In this document: positions 38,876 to 47,807 of the stretch, one piece after another
How positions within the stretch are numbered: position 1 is the stretch's first letter
How the letters are laid out: each line of letters opens with the position of its first letter
From: Allobosea sp. BH3
Lineage (GTDB): Bacteria > Pseudomonadota > Alphaproteobacteria > Rhizobiales > Beijerinckiaceae
Assembly: GCF_025499465.1 (NCBI RefSeq)
Contig: NZ_JAIMCA010000006.1
Coordinates: 248,001 to 312,000, forward strand
Length of the DNA: 64,000 bases
Reading direction: 5' to 3'
Notes under the pieces: generated by a model
Told to the model about the DNA's origin: nothing
The model's database searches: none
What the model saw: the letters and a program-made list of their open reading frames with translations, nothing else
Program-made: the position numbers and the translations under genes

Positions 38876-41776
38876 TCAAGCCTTCTCGGCCGGGCCGGAC
38901 CCGCCACTCGAGCCCTCGCCACCGCTGCTGCCACCGCCCTTCGACTTGGCGGGCTGCGGCTGCGCCTCCTTGGCGACGCGCTGCATGTCGGAGGCCTCGC
39001 GCATCAGCCCACCCATCTTGGCGAGGTTACCGCCCTCGATGCCGATCTCCTTCAGCACCTGGTCGATCATCGGTGCCTGGACGCGGTAGCGCAGCGCAGA
39101 TTCGATGACCTCGTCAGTGGGTGAGCGCGCCGCTCCGCCCGCCCCGCCTGCGCCTGAGCCCCCCGCCAGCCCGTCGACATGGAGGATGCGGATGCCCTCG
39201 ATCTTCTCCATGGGCTTGACGCTCTCGCGCACGATGCCCTCGATCTTGTCGAGCAGGCGGCGGCGGAAGAGCCCGTAGCGAGCGCCGTCGCTGAGTACGT
39301 TCTCGGCCTCGTAGAGCAGCTTCTGAGCCTCGGCCTCTACAGTCCGGCGGACCTTGTCGGCCTCCGCCGCGATGCGGGATTCCTCGGCTGCCTTTTCTGC
39401 GAGCAGCACCTCGACGGTCTTTCGACGCTCGGCATTGGCGCTCTCGCGCACGGTCTTGACCCTCTCCTCGGCTTCGACCGCCTTCACGCGGGCAGCCTCG
39501 GCGTTGGCCTGCGCGGCGGATTCCTCCAGCGACTTGGCGTAAAGCGCGATCGCCTTGTCCATGGCGGCGGACTCGACCTCGCGTTCGCGCTCGATCTCCA
39601 GCTTGCGCAGCTCACGCTGGCGACCGACGCGCGCCTCGTCGAGCCCGCGATCGGAGGAGATGCGCGCCCGCTCGACCTCCTCGTGGGAGGCGATCTCGGC
39701 CTCCTGCAGGGATTGGGTGCGGGCGATCTCCAACTGCTCCAGCGCACGGCGGCGCTCGATGCGGGCCGCCTCCAGCGCCTGCTCGCGGGCAATGTCGACG
39801 GTCTCGACGAGCTGGCGCGCCGTAATCTCGGCCTGCCGCAGCGAACGGTCAGCGTCGGCGCGCTCGACCTTCTTGGCGGCGACCTCGATGGCGCGCTCCT
39901 CCTCCGCGACCTCGATCGCCTTCTTCTGGGCAATCTGGAGCATCTCACGGATCTTGCTCGCGTCGATCTTCTCCTGGTCGAGACCGAGTTCTGTCTCGAT
40001 GCGCTGGCGCTCGACGGTGTCGCGGCGCCTGAGCTCAGCCGCATCGAGATCGGCATTGCGCTTGATCTCCAGCTCGCGGGTGGAGAGTTCGGCGGCGATG
40101 CGCTCGGCTGCAACCGCCTTCTCCTGCGCGATGCGGGCGGCCTCCACCGCCTCACGCGCGGAAATCTCGGCGGTGTCGATCGCCTTCGTCCGGGCGATCT
40201 CGAGATTACGGACTTCCTCGTCGCGGCGGATGCGCTCGCTGGAGATCGTCTTCTCCTGGCGGATGCGCGTCTTGTCGACGCTTTCGCGGGCGGAAATTTC
40301 GGCGGCCTCGACCGCTTCTGTGCGCTCGATTTCGCGCAGGCTCTTGCGCTGCTCCAGACCGATCCGCTCGGCGGTGATGACGTCCTCCTGCGCGATGCGG
40401 GCTTTCTCCACCGTTTCGCGTGCAGCGATCTCGGCCTCGTCGAGCGCCTGGTTGCGGGCGATCTGCAGGGCGCGCACGCGCTCCTCCTGGCCGATCCGCG
40501 CCGTCTCGACAGCCTCGCGGGCCGCGATGTCCTCCTGCTCCAGCGTGCGGGTGCGCTCGATCTCTCGATTGCGCACCTCCTGCTCGCGGGCGATGCGCTC
40601 GGCATTGACCGCGGCTTCCTGCAGGATGCGGGCCTTCTCGGTGGTTTCGCGCGCGGCAATCTCGGCGGCCTCGATCACCTGGGCGCGCTCGATTTCCTTC
40701 TGCCGGATCGCACGCTCGGAGGCGATGCGGGCGGCGTTGATCCCCTGCTCATTGGCGATGCGGGCCTTCTCGACCTGCTCGCGGGCGACGATCTCGGCCT
40801 CCTCGACGGCGCGCGTGCGGTCGATCTCCTGCTGGCGGATGTCCTTCTCCGAGGCGATGCGCGCCTCGCTGATCGCCCGCTCATTGGCGATGCGGGACTT
40901 CTCGATCTCCTCGCGCGAGGTGATCTGCGCCTGCTCGGCCTCGGTGTCACGCACGGCGCGCTCGCGGGCGACCTCGGCGCGCTGCACCGCGCGCTTGATC
41001 TCGATCTCGCGCTGCTGCTCCAGCCGCGCCGCTTCGCTCTCGCGCTCGATGTCGAGCGCCTGGCGCTCGGCCTCGAGGTTGCGGGTCCGGATACGGATCA
41101 TCGAGTCCTGCTCGATGTCGTTGCGCAGCTTCCGCTTGTCCTCGATCTCCTCGATGATCCGCGTCAGACCTTCGGCGTCGAAGCGGTTGGACGGGTTGAA
41201 GAACTGCAGGTCGGTCTGGTCGAGGTCGGTCAGCGCGACCGATTCCAGCACGAGGCCGTTCTGGTCGAGCGCCTCGGCGGCGGCGTCCTTGACGCGCTGG
41301 ACGTAAGAGCCGCGCTGCTCGTGCATCTCCTCCATCGTCATCTCGGAGGCCACTGTGCGCAGCGCCGAGATGAACTTGCCGGAGAGCAGCGCATTGAGCT
41401 GGTCGGGCTGAAGCGTGCGCCGGCCGAGGGTGGCGGCGGCGATGGAGACCGCTTCTCGCTCCGGCCTGACCCGGACATAAAACTCGGCATCGATGTCGAC
41501 CCGCATGCGGTCGCGGGTGATGAGCGCGTCGTTGCTGGCGCGCGTCACCGCGAGCTGCAGCACGTTCATATTGACCGGCGTGACGTCGTGGATGATCGGC
41601 AGGACGAAGGCGCCGCCGTTGATGACCACCTTTTCGCCGAAGAGGCCGGTGCGGACGAAGGAGACCTCCTTCGAGGAGCGGCGATAAAGCCAGTTCACCA
41701 GATAGACGACGATGGCGATGACGATCACCGCCACGATCAGCCAGAGGATGAGCGATCCGATCAGCTGTCCCGTCAT
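38876..41776 (-). CDS. Giant flotillin/SPFH protein with 11-residue-repeat coiled coil
   Basis: A 966-residue flotillin-like membrane protein; family members are usually 450-680. One membrane segment (about 6-30) precedes an SPFH/Band-7 domain (about 35-215). From about 285 an Ile stands at every eleventh position without exception through 571 (27 sites), continued by L582, I593, I604 and I615. A second register runs from I651 to I728. This is a textbook hendecad pattern for a right-handed coiled coil. A flotillin C terminus (about 740-930) and a Ser/Gly-rich tail follow. It probably forms large oligomers in membrane microdomains. In this operon it may organise the hydroxylase at the membrane; that is inference. 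Confidence 0.9.
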   Translation of the reverse strand: MTGQLIGSLILWLIVAVIVIAIVVYLVNWLYRRSSKEVSFVRTGLFGEKVVINGGAFVLPIIHDVTPVNMNVLQLAVTRASNDALITRDRMRVDIDAEFYVRVRPEREAVSIAAATLGRRTLQPDQLNALLSGKFISALRTVASEMTMEEMHEQRGSYVQRVKDAAAEALDQNGLVLESVALTDLDQTDLQFFNPSNRFDAEGLTRIIEEIEDKRKLRNDIEQDSMIRIRTRNLEAERQALDIERESEAARLEQQREIEIKRAVQRAEVARERAVRDTEAEQAQITSREEIEKSRIANERAISEARIASEKDIRQQEIDRTRAVEEAEIVAREQVEKARIANEQGINAARIASERAIRQKEIERAQVIEAAEIAARETTEKARILQEAAVNAERIAREQEVRNREIERTRTLEQEDIAAREAVETARIGQEERVRALQIARNQALDEAEIAARETVEKARIAQEDVITAERIGLEQRKSLREIERTEAVEAAEISARESVDKTRIRQEKTISSERIRRDEEVRNLEIARTKAIDTAEISAREAVEAARIAQEKAVAAERIAAELSTRELEIKRNADLDAAELRRRDTVERQRIETELGLDQEKIDASKIREMLQIAQKKAIEVAEEERAIEVAAKKVERADADRSLRQAEITARQLVETVDIAREQALEAARIERRRALEQLEIARTQSLQEAEIASHEEVERARISSDRGLDEARVGRQRELRKLEIEREREVESAAMDKAIALYAKSLEESAAQANAEAARVKAVEAEERVKTVRESANAERRKTVEVLLAEKAAEESRIAAEADKVRRTVEAEAQKLLYEAENVLSDGARYGLFRRRLLDKIEGIVRESVKPMEKIEGIRILHVDGLAGGSGAGGAGGAARSPTDEVIESALRYRVQAPMIDQVLKEIGIEGGNLAKMGGLMREASDMQRVAKEAQPQPAKSKGGGSSGGEGSSGGSGPAEKA
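40064..40926 (-). repeat. 33-bp periodic repeat coding the hendecad array
   Basis: Twenty-seven successive 33-bp units (protein residues about 285-571) each end in an Ile codon. A 44-residue (132-bp) super-period is also visible, alternating units such as xRTxAVExAEI, AREQVEKARI, AQExxxxAERI and xREIRxxEI. This suggests growth by tandem duplication of a four-unit block. DNA units are diverged, so the array is old or under protein-level selection. Confidence 0.8.
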
Positions 41777-41804
41777 GTCCTCATCCTCCCGCCCCGAGCC
41801 CGGA

Positions 41805-42680
41805 TCACTTCGTTTTGCCGACCTTGCGCGCCGGCTTTGTCGTCTGCGGCGTGGCGCCGATCGTCTTGAAGGCGCGCGTCTGGTCGCGGATCGCGACCTC
41901 GACCGGCAGGCGCTCCATCGAGGAGGCGCCGTAGAAGCCGTGGCAGTGCCTGGTGTTCTTCATGATGAAGTCGGCATCGGCCGGCTCGGCCACCGGCCCG
42001 CCATGGACCAGGATGATCGCGTCCTTCTTCACCTTGAGCGCCGCGGCGGCCCAGGCATCGACCAGCGCCGGGCAGTCTGCGAGCTTCAGCGCCGTCTCGG
42101 CGCCGATGCTCCCGCCCGTCGTCAGGCCGAGATGACAGACGATGATGTCGGCGCCGGCCGCGGCCATGGCGCGGGCGTCGTCCTCGCAGAAGACGTAAGG
42201 CGTCGTCAGCAGGCCCCTGGCGTTGGCGAGAGCGACCATCTCGACCTCGAGGCCGTATCCCATGCCGGTCTCTTCGAGATTCTTGCGGAAGACGCCGTCG
42301 ATCAGCCCGACCGTCGGGAAATTCTGGATGCCGGCGAAGCCGACGCGCTGCACCTCGTCGAGGAAGACATCCATGCGGCGGAACGGATCGGTGCCGCAGA
42401 CGCCCGCGATCACCGGAGTCTGCTTCACCACCGGCAGCACCTCGGCGGCCATCTCCATGACGATGGCGTTGGCGTCACCATAGGGCATCAGCCCGGAGAG
42501 AGAGCCACGCCCGGCCATGCGATAGCGGCCGGAATTGTAGATGACGATGAGGTCGATGCCGCCGGCCTCCTCGCATTTGGCCGAAAGCCCGGTGCCCGCG
42601 CCGCCGCCGATGATCGGCTCGCCTTTCGCGATCATCGCCCGGAAGCGCTTGAGCAGGGTCTTCTTGTCGAAAGCGGTCAT
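41805..42680 (-). CDS. Phosphoenolpyruvate-hydrolase-family TIM-barrel protein
   Basis: A 291-residue protein of the PEP_hydrolase family (GEPIIGGGAGTGLSAKCEEAGGIDLIVIYNSGRYRMAGRGSL; VCGTDPFRRMDVFL; ADIIVCHLGLTTGG). The family is named for distant likeness to PEP mutase/isocitrate-lyase barrels; its true reaction is not established, and it is often found next to or fused with Tm-1-like proteins. Its start overlaps the ABC/Tm-1 fusion gene by 4 nt, and both probably act together. The C-terminal 20 residues are basic. Confidence 0.88.
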   Translation of the reverse strand: MTAFDKKTLLKRFRAMIAKGEPIIGGGAGTGLSAKCEEAGGIDLIVIYNSGRYRMAGRGSLSGLMPYGDANAIVMEMAAEVLPVVKQTPVIAGVCGTDPFRRMDVFLDEVQRVGFAGIQNFPTVGLIDGVFRKNLEETGMGYGLEVEMVALANARGLLTTPYVFCEDDARAMAAAGADIIVCHLGLTTGGSIGAETALKLADCPALVDAWAAAALKVKKDAIILVHGGPVAEPADADFIMKNTRHCHGFYGASSMERLPVEVAIRDQTRAFKTIGATPQTTKPARKVGKTK

Positions 42681-44926
42681 CCCCGTCCTACCCCCGCCCG
42701 CTCGCGTCGGCGCCCGGCATGCAGCGCGCGGAAATGCTGCACGAGGGCGGCGGCAAAGGCCGGGTCATTGATGTGGAGCGGCATGCGGATGAGCTGCCGG
42801 TTGGTGGTGGTGCGGACGGTCTGTTCCAGTGCCAGGAAGAGCGCCGAGTCCGCAGCGGGATCGTGAAAGGGCTGGCCGGCGGCATCCAGAGCCGAGACGC
42901 CGAGCTCGGGGATGAGGAAGCGCACCGGCCCCTCCATCTCGTTCAGCCGCTCGCCGATCCAACGACCCATGCGGGCGTTCTCTTCCGGTGTCGTCCGCAT
43001 CAGCGTGATCTGCGGGTTGTGCGGATAAGTTTTCCTGCCGCGATAGCGCTCCGGCATTGTCTCGGGCGCGGCGAAGTTCACCATGTCGAGCGCACCGACC
43101 GAGCCGACATAGGGGATGCGCGTGCGGATGATGGCGCCGAAGCGATCCTCGGTCGCGGGCAGGATGCCGCCCATCATCATGTCGCAGATCTCGGTGGTCG
43201 AGACGTCGATGACGGCGCCGACCAGCCCGGAATCGACGAGCTTTTCCATGGAGCGCCCGCCCGTGCCGGTGGCGTGGAAGACGAGCGGCTCCCACTCGGC
43301 CTCGACCAGCTTCGCGACCTGCTGCACGCATGGGGTGGTGACGCCGAACATGGTCAGGCCCACCAGCGGCTTCTCGGCCTGCTCCCGGCGGCGCGGGGTT
43401 TCGCGCCGGAGGTCGGCGAGGCGGGCCTTCGCCATCGCGGCCATGGCGCGCGCGCCATTGCCGAGCACCAGGCGCGAGACCTGGTTGATGCCCTGCACGT
43501 CGGTGACGGCGTTGAGCATCGCGATGTCGGCGGCGCCGACATAGGCGCGGACATCGCCCGAGGCCATGGTCGAGATCATCAGCTTGGGCAGGCCCACCAG
43601 CAGTTCCTGCATCGCCGGCGTCACCATCGCCGTCGCGCCCGAGCCGCCGGCCGAAATCACGCCGAGCACGCCCTGCTGGCGCGGCAGCCAAGCCTTGAAC
43701 GCCTCCGTCATCGCCGCCACCGCCGTGCCGCGGTCGCCCGAGGAGATGCCGGCCGAGCCGCGGGGATGGGCGAGCGCGATCTCCTGCGGCGTCACGTCCC
43801 CGCCGGCGCTGCGGCCCGAGGTCGATATGTCAACCAGTCGCGTGCGCAGCCCCTCGGCGCGGATCAGGTCGCGGATGAAGCGCAGTTCCTCGCCCTTGGT
43901 GTCGAGCGTGCCGGCAACCACGACATAGGGCTCAGCCCCGGTGGTGGCGGCGAGCGGCCGGACATCGCCGACCGGACGGCCGTCCAGCGTCGCCAGCGTC
44001 GGGCGCGAGATGGTGCGGGCCTGCGCTTCGATACGGGCCGCCGGCACGGGCTGCGACCAGCGCGTCGGGATGGTGGGATTCGAGAGGTAGACGCGCATCG
44101 GCCCGGCCGCCTGCTGCGGAGCCGCCGTGGCTGATACGCCTGCGGGCGCGCCGCCGGCACCCGCAGCGTCGGTTTCGTCATGGCCGTGGCGGCCGACGCC
44201 GAGCAGGCGCTGCTGCAGGTCGCGATCCCCAGCCAGAGTGGCCGAGGCGATGACGCGGTTGATCCGGCCGTTGACCATGATGGCGACGGGGTCGGACATC
44301 TGGGTCGCGACGCCGATGTTCTGCTCGATGACGAGGATCGCGACATCGCCCTGCTCGGCGAGGCGCACCAACATTTCCTCGACATGGGCGACGATGACGG
44401 GGGCGAGCCCCTCGGTCGGTTCGTCCATGATGAGCAGGCGCGGATTGAGCAGCAGCGCGCGGCTGATCGCCAGCATCTGCTGCTCGCCGCCGGACAATTG
44501 CGCGCCGCCGTTGTTGCGCCGCTCGGCAAGACGCGGGAAGACCTCGTAGATGCGCTCGGGCGTCCAGGCACCGCGCTTGCCGCGCTGCATCAGCCGCAGA
44601 TGCTCGTCGACGGTCAGCGAGCGCCAGAGCCTGCGGCCCTGCGGCACATAGCCGACGCCGAGGCGGGCAATCTCGGCGGGCGCGCGGCCGGCGATCTCCT
44701 CGCCGAACAGACGGATCGAGCCCGCGGCGATCGGCACGAGCCCCATGACCGCCTTGCACATGGTGGTCTTGCCCATGCCGTTGCGACCAACGACGGAGAG
44801 CACCCCACCCTGGAGCGTGAGATCGACGCCCTGCAGGGCGTGGGAACGGCCGTAGAAGACGTTGAGGCCCGCGATGTGCAGAGCTGGAATTCCAGCTGCA
44901 GGAGGGGCCATGAAGCGCTCAGCCAT
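42677..44926 (-). CDS. ABC ATPase (LivF-type) fused to Tm-1-like domain
   Basis: A 749-residue fusion. Residues about 15-245 are a LivF-type ATPase with Walker A GRNGMGKT (48-55), the signature LSGGEQQM and Walker B LLIMDEPTEGL. A linker of about 80 residues follows. Residues about 335-735 are a Tm-1-like (UPF0261) domain (VVVAGTLDTKGEELRFIRDLI, GVISAGGSGATAM, PKLMISTMASGDV, FHATGTGGRSMEKLV). Tm-1 proteins have a nucleotide-binding fold; the plant member blocks tobamovirus replication and the bacterial role is unknown. Here the ATPase is the second one of the LivGF pair, so a transporter component is physically tied to a probable metabolic or chaperone domain. Confidence 0.9.
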   Translation of the reverse strand: MAERFMAPPAAGIPALHIAGLNVFYGRSHALQGVDLTLQGGVLSVVGRNGMGKTTMCKAVMGLVPIAAGSIRLFGEEIAGRAPAEIARLGVGYVPQGRRLWRSLTVDEHLRLMQRGKRGAWTPERIYEVFPRLAERRNNGGAQLSGGEQQMLAISRALLLNPRLLIMDEPTEGLAPVIVAHVEEMLVRLAEQGDVAILVIEQNIGVATQMSDPVAIMVNGRINRVIASATLAGDRDLQQRLLGVGRHGHDETDAAGAGGAPAGVSATAAPQQAAGPMRVYLSNPTIPTRWSQPVPAARIEAQARTISRPTLATLDGRPVGDVRPLAATTGAEPYVVVAGTLDTKGEELRFIRDLIRAEGLRTRLVDISTSGRSAGGDVTPQEIALAHPRGSAGISSGDRGTAVAAMTEAFKAWLPRQQGVLGVISAGGSGATAMVTPAMQELLVGLPKLMISTMASGDVRAYVGAADIAMLNAVTDVQGINQVSRLVLGNGARAMAAMAKARLADLRRETPRRREQAEKPLVGLTMFGVTTPCVQQVAKLVEAEWEPLVFHATGTGGRSMEKLVDSGLVGAVIDVSTTEICDMMMGGILPATEDRFGAIIRTRIPYVGSVGALDMVNFAAPETMPERYRGRKTYPHNPQITLMRTTPEENARMGRWIGERLNEMEGPVRFLIPELGVSALDAAGQPFHDPAADSALFLALEQTVRTTTNRQLIRMPLHINDPAFAAALVQHFRALHAGRRRERAGVGRG

Positions 44927-45707
44927 GGGCGCCTCCGAGGTAAAGCTCCTGCACCTCGGGATCGGACTCGATCTCGGCGGGCGGCCCTTCCTTGAAGATG
45001 CGGCCGTTGTGCATCATCGTGACGCTTTCGACCACGCGCAGCGCCACATCCATGTCGTGCTCGATGATGATGTAGCCGATATGGGCCGGCAGCGAGGTCA
45101 GGATGTGGACGAGGTCGCGCCGCTCGGTCGGCGAGAGGCCCGCCGCCGGCTCGTCGAAGAGGATGAAGCGCGGCGCGCCGGAAAGCGCGAGCGCGATCTC
45201 CAATTGGCGTTGCTGGCCATAGGCGAGCTCGCCGACCAGCCGGTCCTTCACCGGGGTCAGATGCACGGCCTCGACGAGGTTCTGCGCGGCTTGCACGAGC
45301 GTGTCGTCGCGGCGCGGGCGGCGCAGCGAGAAGCGGTTTCGCGAGACGCCCCGGCAGGCGAGGTAAACGTTGTCGATGACCGAGAGGCCGGCGAAGAGGG
45401 AGGAGATCTGGTAGGTGCGGCGCAGGCCGCGGCGGATGCGCTCCTGCGGCGGAAAGGCGGTGACGTCCTCGCCAAAGAAGCGGATCACCCCCGAGCTCGG
45501 CGCGAAATCGCCGGTGATGCAGTTGAACAGCGTGGTCTTGCCGGCGCCGTTCGAGCCGAGCACGGCGCGCCGCTCGCCCGGCCGCACCGAGACGGTGACG
45601 TCCGACAGAGCGGCCAGCGCTCCGAACAGCCGCGAGACGCCGCGCAGCTCGAGTGCATTTGCGGAGCCCGCCGCGGCGAGCCCATCGCGGGTCGGCAGCG
45701 CACTCAT
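44919..45707 (-). CDS. LivG-type branched-chain amino-acid ABC transporter ATPase
   Basis: A 262-residue ATPase with Walker A GSNGAGKTT (about 53-61), Q-loop, signature (LAYGQQRQLEIALAL) and Walker B RFILFDEPAAGLS, ending in the LivG-type segment that gives a VQELYLGGAHG C terminus. It overlaps the LivM gene by 4 nt and the ABC/Tm-1 fusion by 8 nt. With the two permeases and the fusion ATPase it makes a LivFGHM-type importer; the substrate may be an amino acid, amide or aromatic acid. Confidence 0.92.
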   Translation of the reverse strand: MSALPTRDGLAAAGSANALELRGVSRLFGALAALSDVTVSVRPGERRAVLGSNGAGKTTLFNCITGDFAPSSGVIRFFGEDVTAFPPQERIRRGLRRTYQISSLFAGLSVIDNVYLACRGVSRNRFSLRRPRRDDTLVQAAQNLVEAVHLTPVKDRLVGELAYGQQRQLEIALALSGAPRFILFDEPAAGLSPTERRDLVHILTSLPAHIGYIIIEHDMDVALRVVESVTMMHNGRIFKEGPPAEIESDPEVQELYLGGAHG

Positions 45708-46792
45708 GGCCCGCCTCCACCGATGCGCATCTGCGCCGCCTTCGCCTCCCGGCTGCGCCGATGGCGCTCGCGCAGCCGCTGCCAGATTCCGACGAGTCCG
45801 TCAGGCGAGAACAGCACGATGGCGAGGAAGCCCGCTCCGACCACCAGCTGGTAGCGCTTGCCGTCGAGGCCAGCAGCGGTCAGCAGATCGAGCGAGAAGG
45901 TCCGCAGGATCACATAGACCAGAGCGCCGACGAAGGGGCCGATCGGCCGGCTCAAGCCCCCGACCACGGCGATGATGAGAATGTCGACCACCGGGCCGAT
46001 GCCAGCCGTGCCGGGCGAGACCTGCCGCTGATACCAGACCAGCAGGACGCCGGCGAAGGCAGCGATGACCGAGGCAAAGGCATAGGCCGCGATGCGATGC
46101 GCCACGACGTCGAAGCCGAGCGCCGCCATGCGGCGCGGATTGTCGCGCGTGCCCTGGAGCGCCAGGCCAAAAGGCGCACGCGCGCAATAGATCACCGCCC
46201 AGTAGGCCAGCGCCGCGCAGGCCAGCACCAGATAATAGAAGGGTATGTTCTCGCCCCACGCGACTCCGAGGAAAACTGGCGGAATGACGCCGTTGAAGCC
46301 GCTGAACCCGTTGAAGATCGTGTAGTTCTGCAGGCAGAGGTAGTAGAAGGCCGAGGCGATCGCGAGCGTGATCATGATGGTGTAGATGCCCTCGGTGCGG
46401 ACCGAGAGCGCCCCGCTCAGCGTGCCGAAGATCGTCGCGAGAAACACGGCCACCGGAACGGCCATCCACCATGGCCATTTCAGGCTGATCTGGGTGATGG
46501 CGCTGTCGCCGAGGATCGCGACGAGATAGGCCGCGAAGGCCGCGACCGTCATCTGCACCAGGCTGACGATGCCGCCATATCCGCCCAGGAACATCAGGCT
46601 GAGCGCGACCATCCCGAGGATCATCGCGTAGGCGACGATCTGTACGAGCCAGAAGGGGCTGGCGATGGCCGGCATCGCCAGGAGCAGCACGACAACGACC
46701 CAGAAGCCCGTGCCCTGCCTCGCCAGCAGTTCACCGAGGCCCTCTCGTGGGCGGGGGGCGTAGGTCGCGGGGCGTGGATCGGCGATCGCCAT
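45704..46792 (-). CDS. LivM-type ABC transporter permease
   Basis: A 362-residue permease with about ten membrane segments. It contains the LivM-type features MFLGGYGGIVSLVQM, TIFGTLSGALSVRTEGIYTIMITLA and the conserved ALQGTRDNPRRMAALGFDV loop. The basic C-terminal tail faces the cytoplasm. It overlaps LivG by 4 nt and is separated from LivH by 1 nt, so subunit synthesis is coupled. One of two permeases of the importer. Confidence 0.92.
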   Translation of the reverse strand: MAIADPRPATYAPRPREGLGELLARQGTGFWVVVVLLLAMPAIASPFWLVQIVAYAMILGMVALSLMFLGGYGGIVSLVQMTVAAFAAYLVAILGDSAITQISLKWPWWMAVPVAVFLATIFGTLSGALSVRTEGIYTIMITLAIASAFYYLCLQNYTIFNGFSGFNGVIPPVFLGVAWGENIPFYYLVLACAALAYWAVIYCARAPFGLALQGTRDNPRRMAALGFDVVAHRIAAYAFASVIAAFAGVLLVWYQRQVSPGTAGIGPVVDILIIAVVGGLSRPIGPFVGALVYVILRTFSLDLLTAAGLDGKRYQLVVGAGFLAIVLFSPDGLVGIWQRLRERHRRSREAKAAQMRIGGGGP

Positions 46793-46793
46793 C

Positions 46794-47807
46794 TCAGCGC
46801 CTCACGGCCGCCAGGCCCTGCGGCCTGACCGCGAGCACCGCGACCATGATGATGAAGGTCAGCATCACGGCGTAGGTCGGCATGTAGACGGAGCCGAACT
46901 GCTCGGCGAGGCCGACGATCAGGGCCCCCATCGCCGCGCCGGGGATCGAGCCCATGCCGCCGACGATGACGACGACGAGCGAGGAGAGCAGGATCTTGGT
47001 GTCCTCGCCCGGCTGCAGCGACTGGAAGGTGCCGCCGACGACGCCGGCGAGCCCGGCGAGCCCTGCCCCGAAGGCGAAGACCATGACGAAGACGAGCTGC
47101 ACCCGCACGCCCGTCGCCGAGAGCATGTCGCGGTCGTCGACGCCGGCGCGCACCAGCATGCCGACGCGCGTGCGGTTCAGCGCGAGCCACATGGCGATGC
47201 CGAGGATGATCGCGCCGACCAAAATGGCGATCCGCACCAGCGGATAGGTCATCATGATGGCATCGCCGTTGCTGCGCAGCCCGACGACGAAGGGCAGTTG
47301 CACGGGCCCCGAGAGCCAATCCGGCGTCGTGACCTGGAAGGTGTCGCCGCCATAGCCCCAGAGCAGCAGATCGGCGGCGATGATGGAGACGCCGATCGTG
47401 ACCAGCGTCTGGCGGAGATCCTGCCCCTCCATCCAGCGGAAGAGCAGGACCTGCATCAGGACGCCCGCCAGCGCGACGATGATGAAGGCACCGATCAGCG
47501 CGAGCAGCCAGGAGCCGGTCAGGCTGCCGATGCTGTAGCCGACATAGCCGCCGAACAGATAGAGCGAGCCATGCGCGAGGTTGACGTTGCGCATCAGGCC
47601 GAAGATCAGCGTGAAGCCGCTGGCGACGAGGAAGTAGAGCGCCCCCAGCGTGATGCCGTTGAAAAGCGCGCTGAGGAACACGCGCTTGCGGCCGAGCATC
47701 GCCTCCATGCCCGGACTCCAGACGGTGAAGACAAGGAGCAGGAAGAAGCCGAGCGCGATCAGGATGATGAGCGACCAGACCGGGCGGCGGGCGATGAAAT
47801 CAGACAT
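46794..47807 (-). CDS. LivH-type ABC transporter permease
   Basis: A 337-residue permease of the LivH type (FNGITLGALYFLVASGFTLIFGLMRNVNLAHGSLYLFGGY; ALNRTRVGMLVRAGVDDRDMLSATGV). Eight or so membrane helices are visible, and an N-terminal extension (about 1-40) with an extra helix precedes the usual start. Its ATG overlaps the end of the AraC regulator gene by 8 nt, so the regulator and transporter are co-translated. Confidence 0.92.
   Translation of the reverse strand: MSDFIARRPVWSLIILIALGFFLLLVFTVWSPGMEAMLGRKRVFLSALFNGITLGALYFLVASGFTLIFGLMRNVNLAHGSLYLFGGYVGYSIGSLTGSWLLALIGAFIIVALAGVLMQVLLFRWMEGQDLRQTLVTIGVSIIAADLLLWGYGGDTFQVTTPDWLSGPVQLPFVVGLRSNGDAIMMTYPLVRIAILVGAIILGIAMWLALNRTRVGMLVRAGVDDRDMLSATGVRVQLVFVMVFAFGAGLAGLAGVVGGTFQSLQPGEDTKILLSSLVVVIVGGMGSIPGAAMGALIVGLAEQFGSVYMPTYAVMLTFIIMVAVLAVRPQGLAAVRR

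Noticed and set aside
39179..41869. An 896-codon open frame opposite the flotillin gene
   Set aside because: Its Leu/Asp/Gly-rich repetition mirrors the 33-bp repeats of the real gene on the other strand; no ribosome site or family match.
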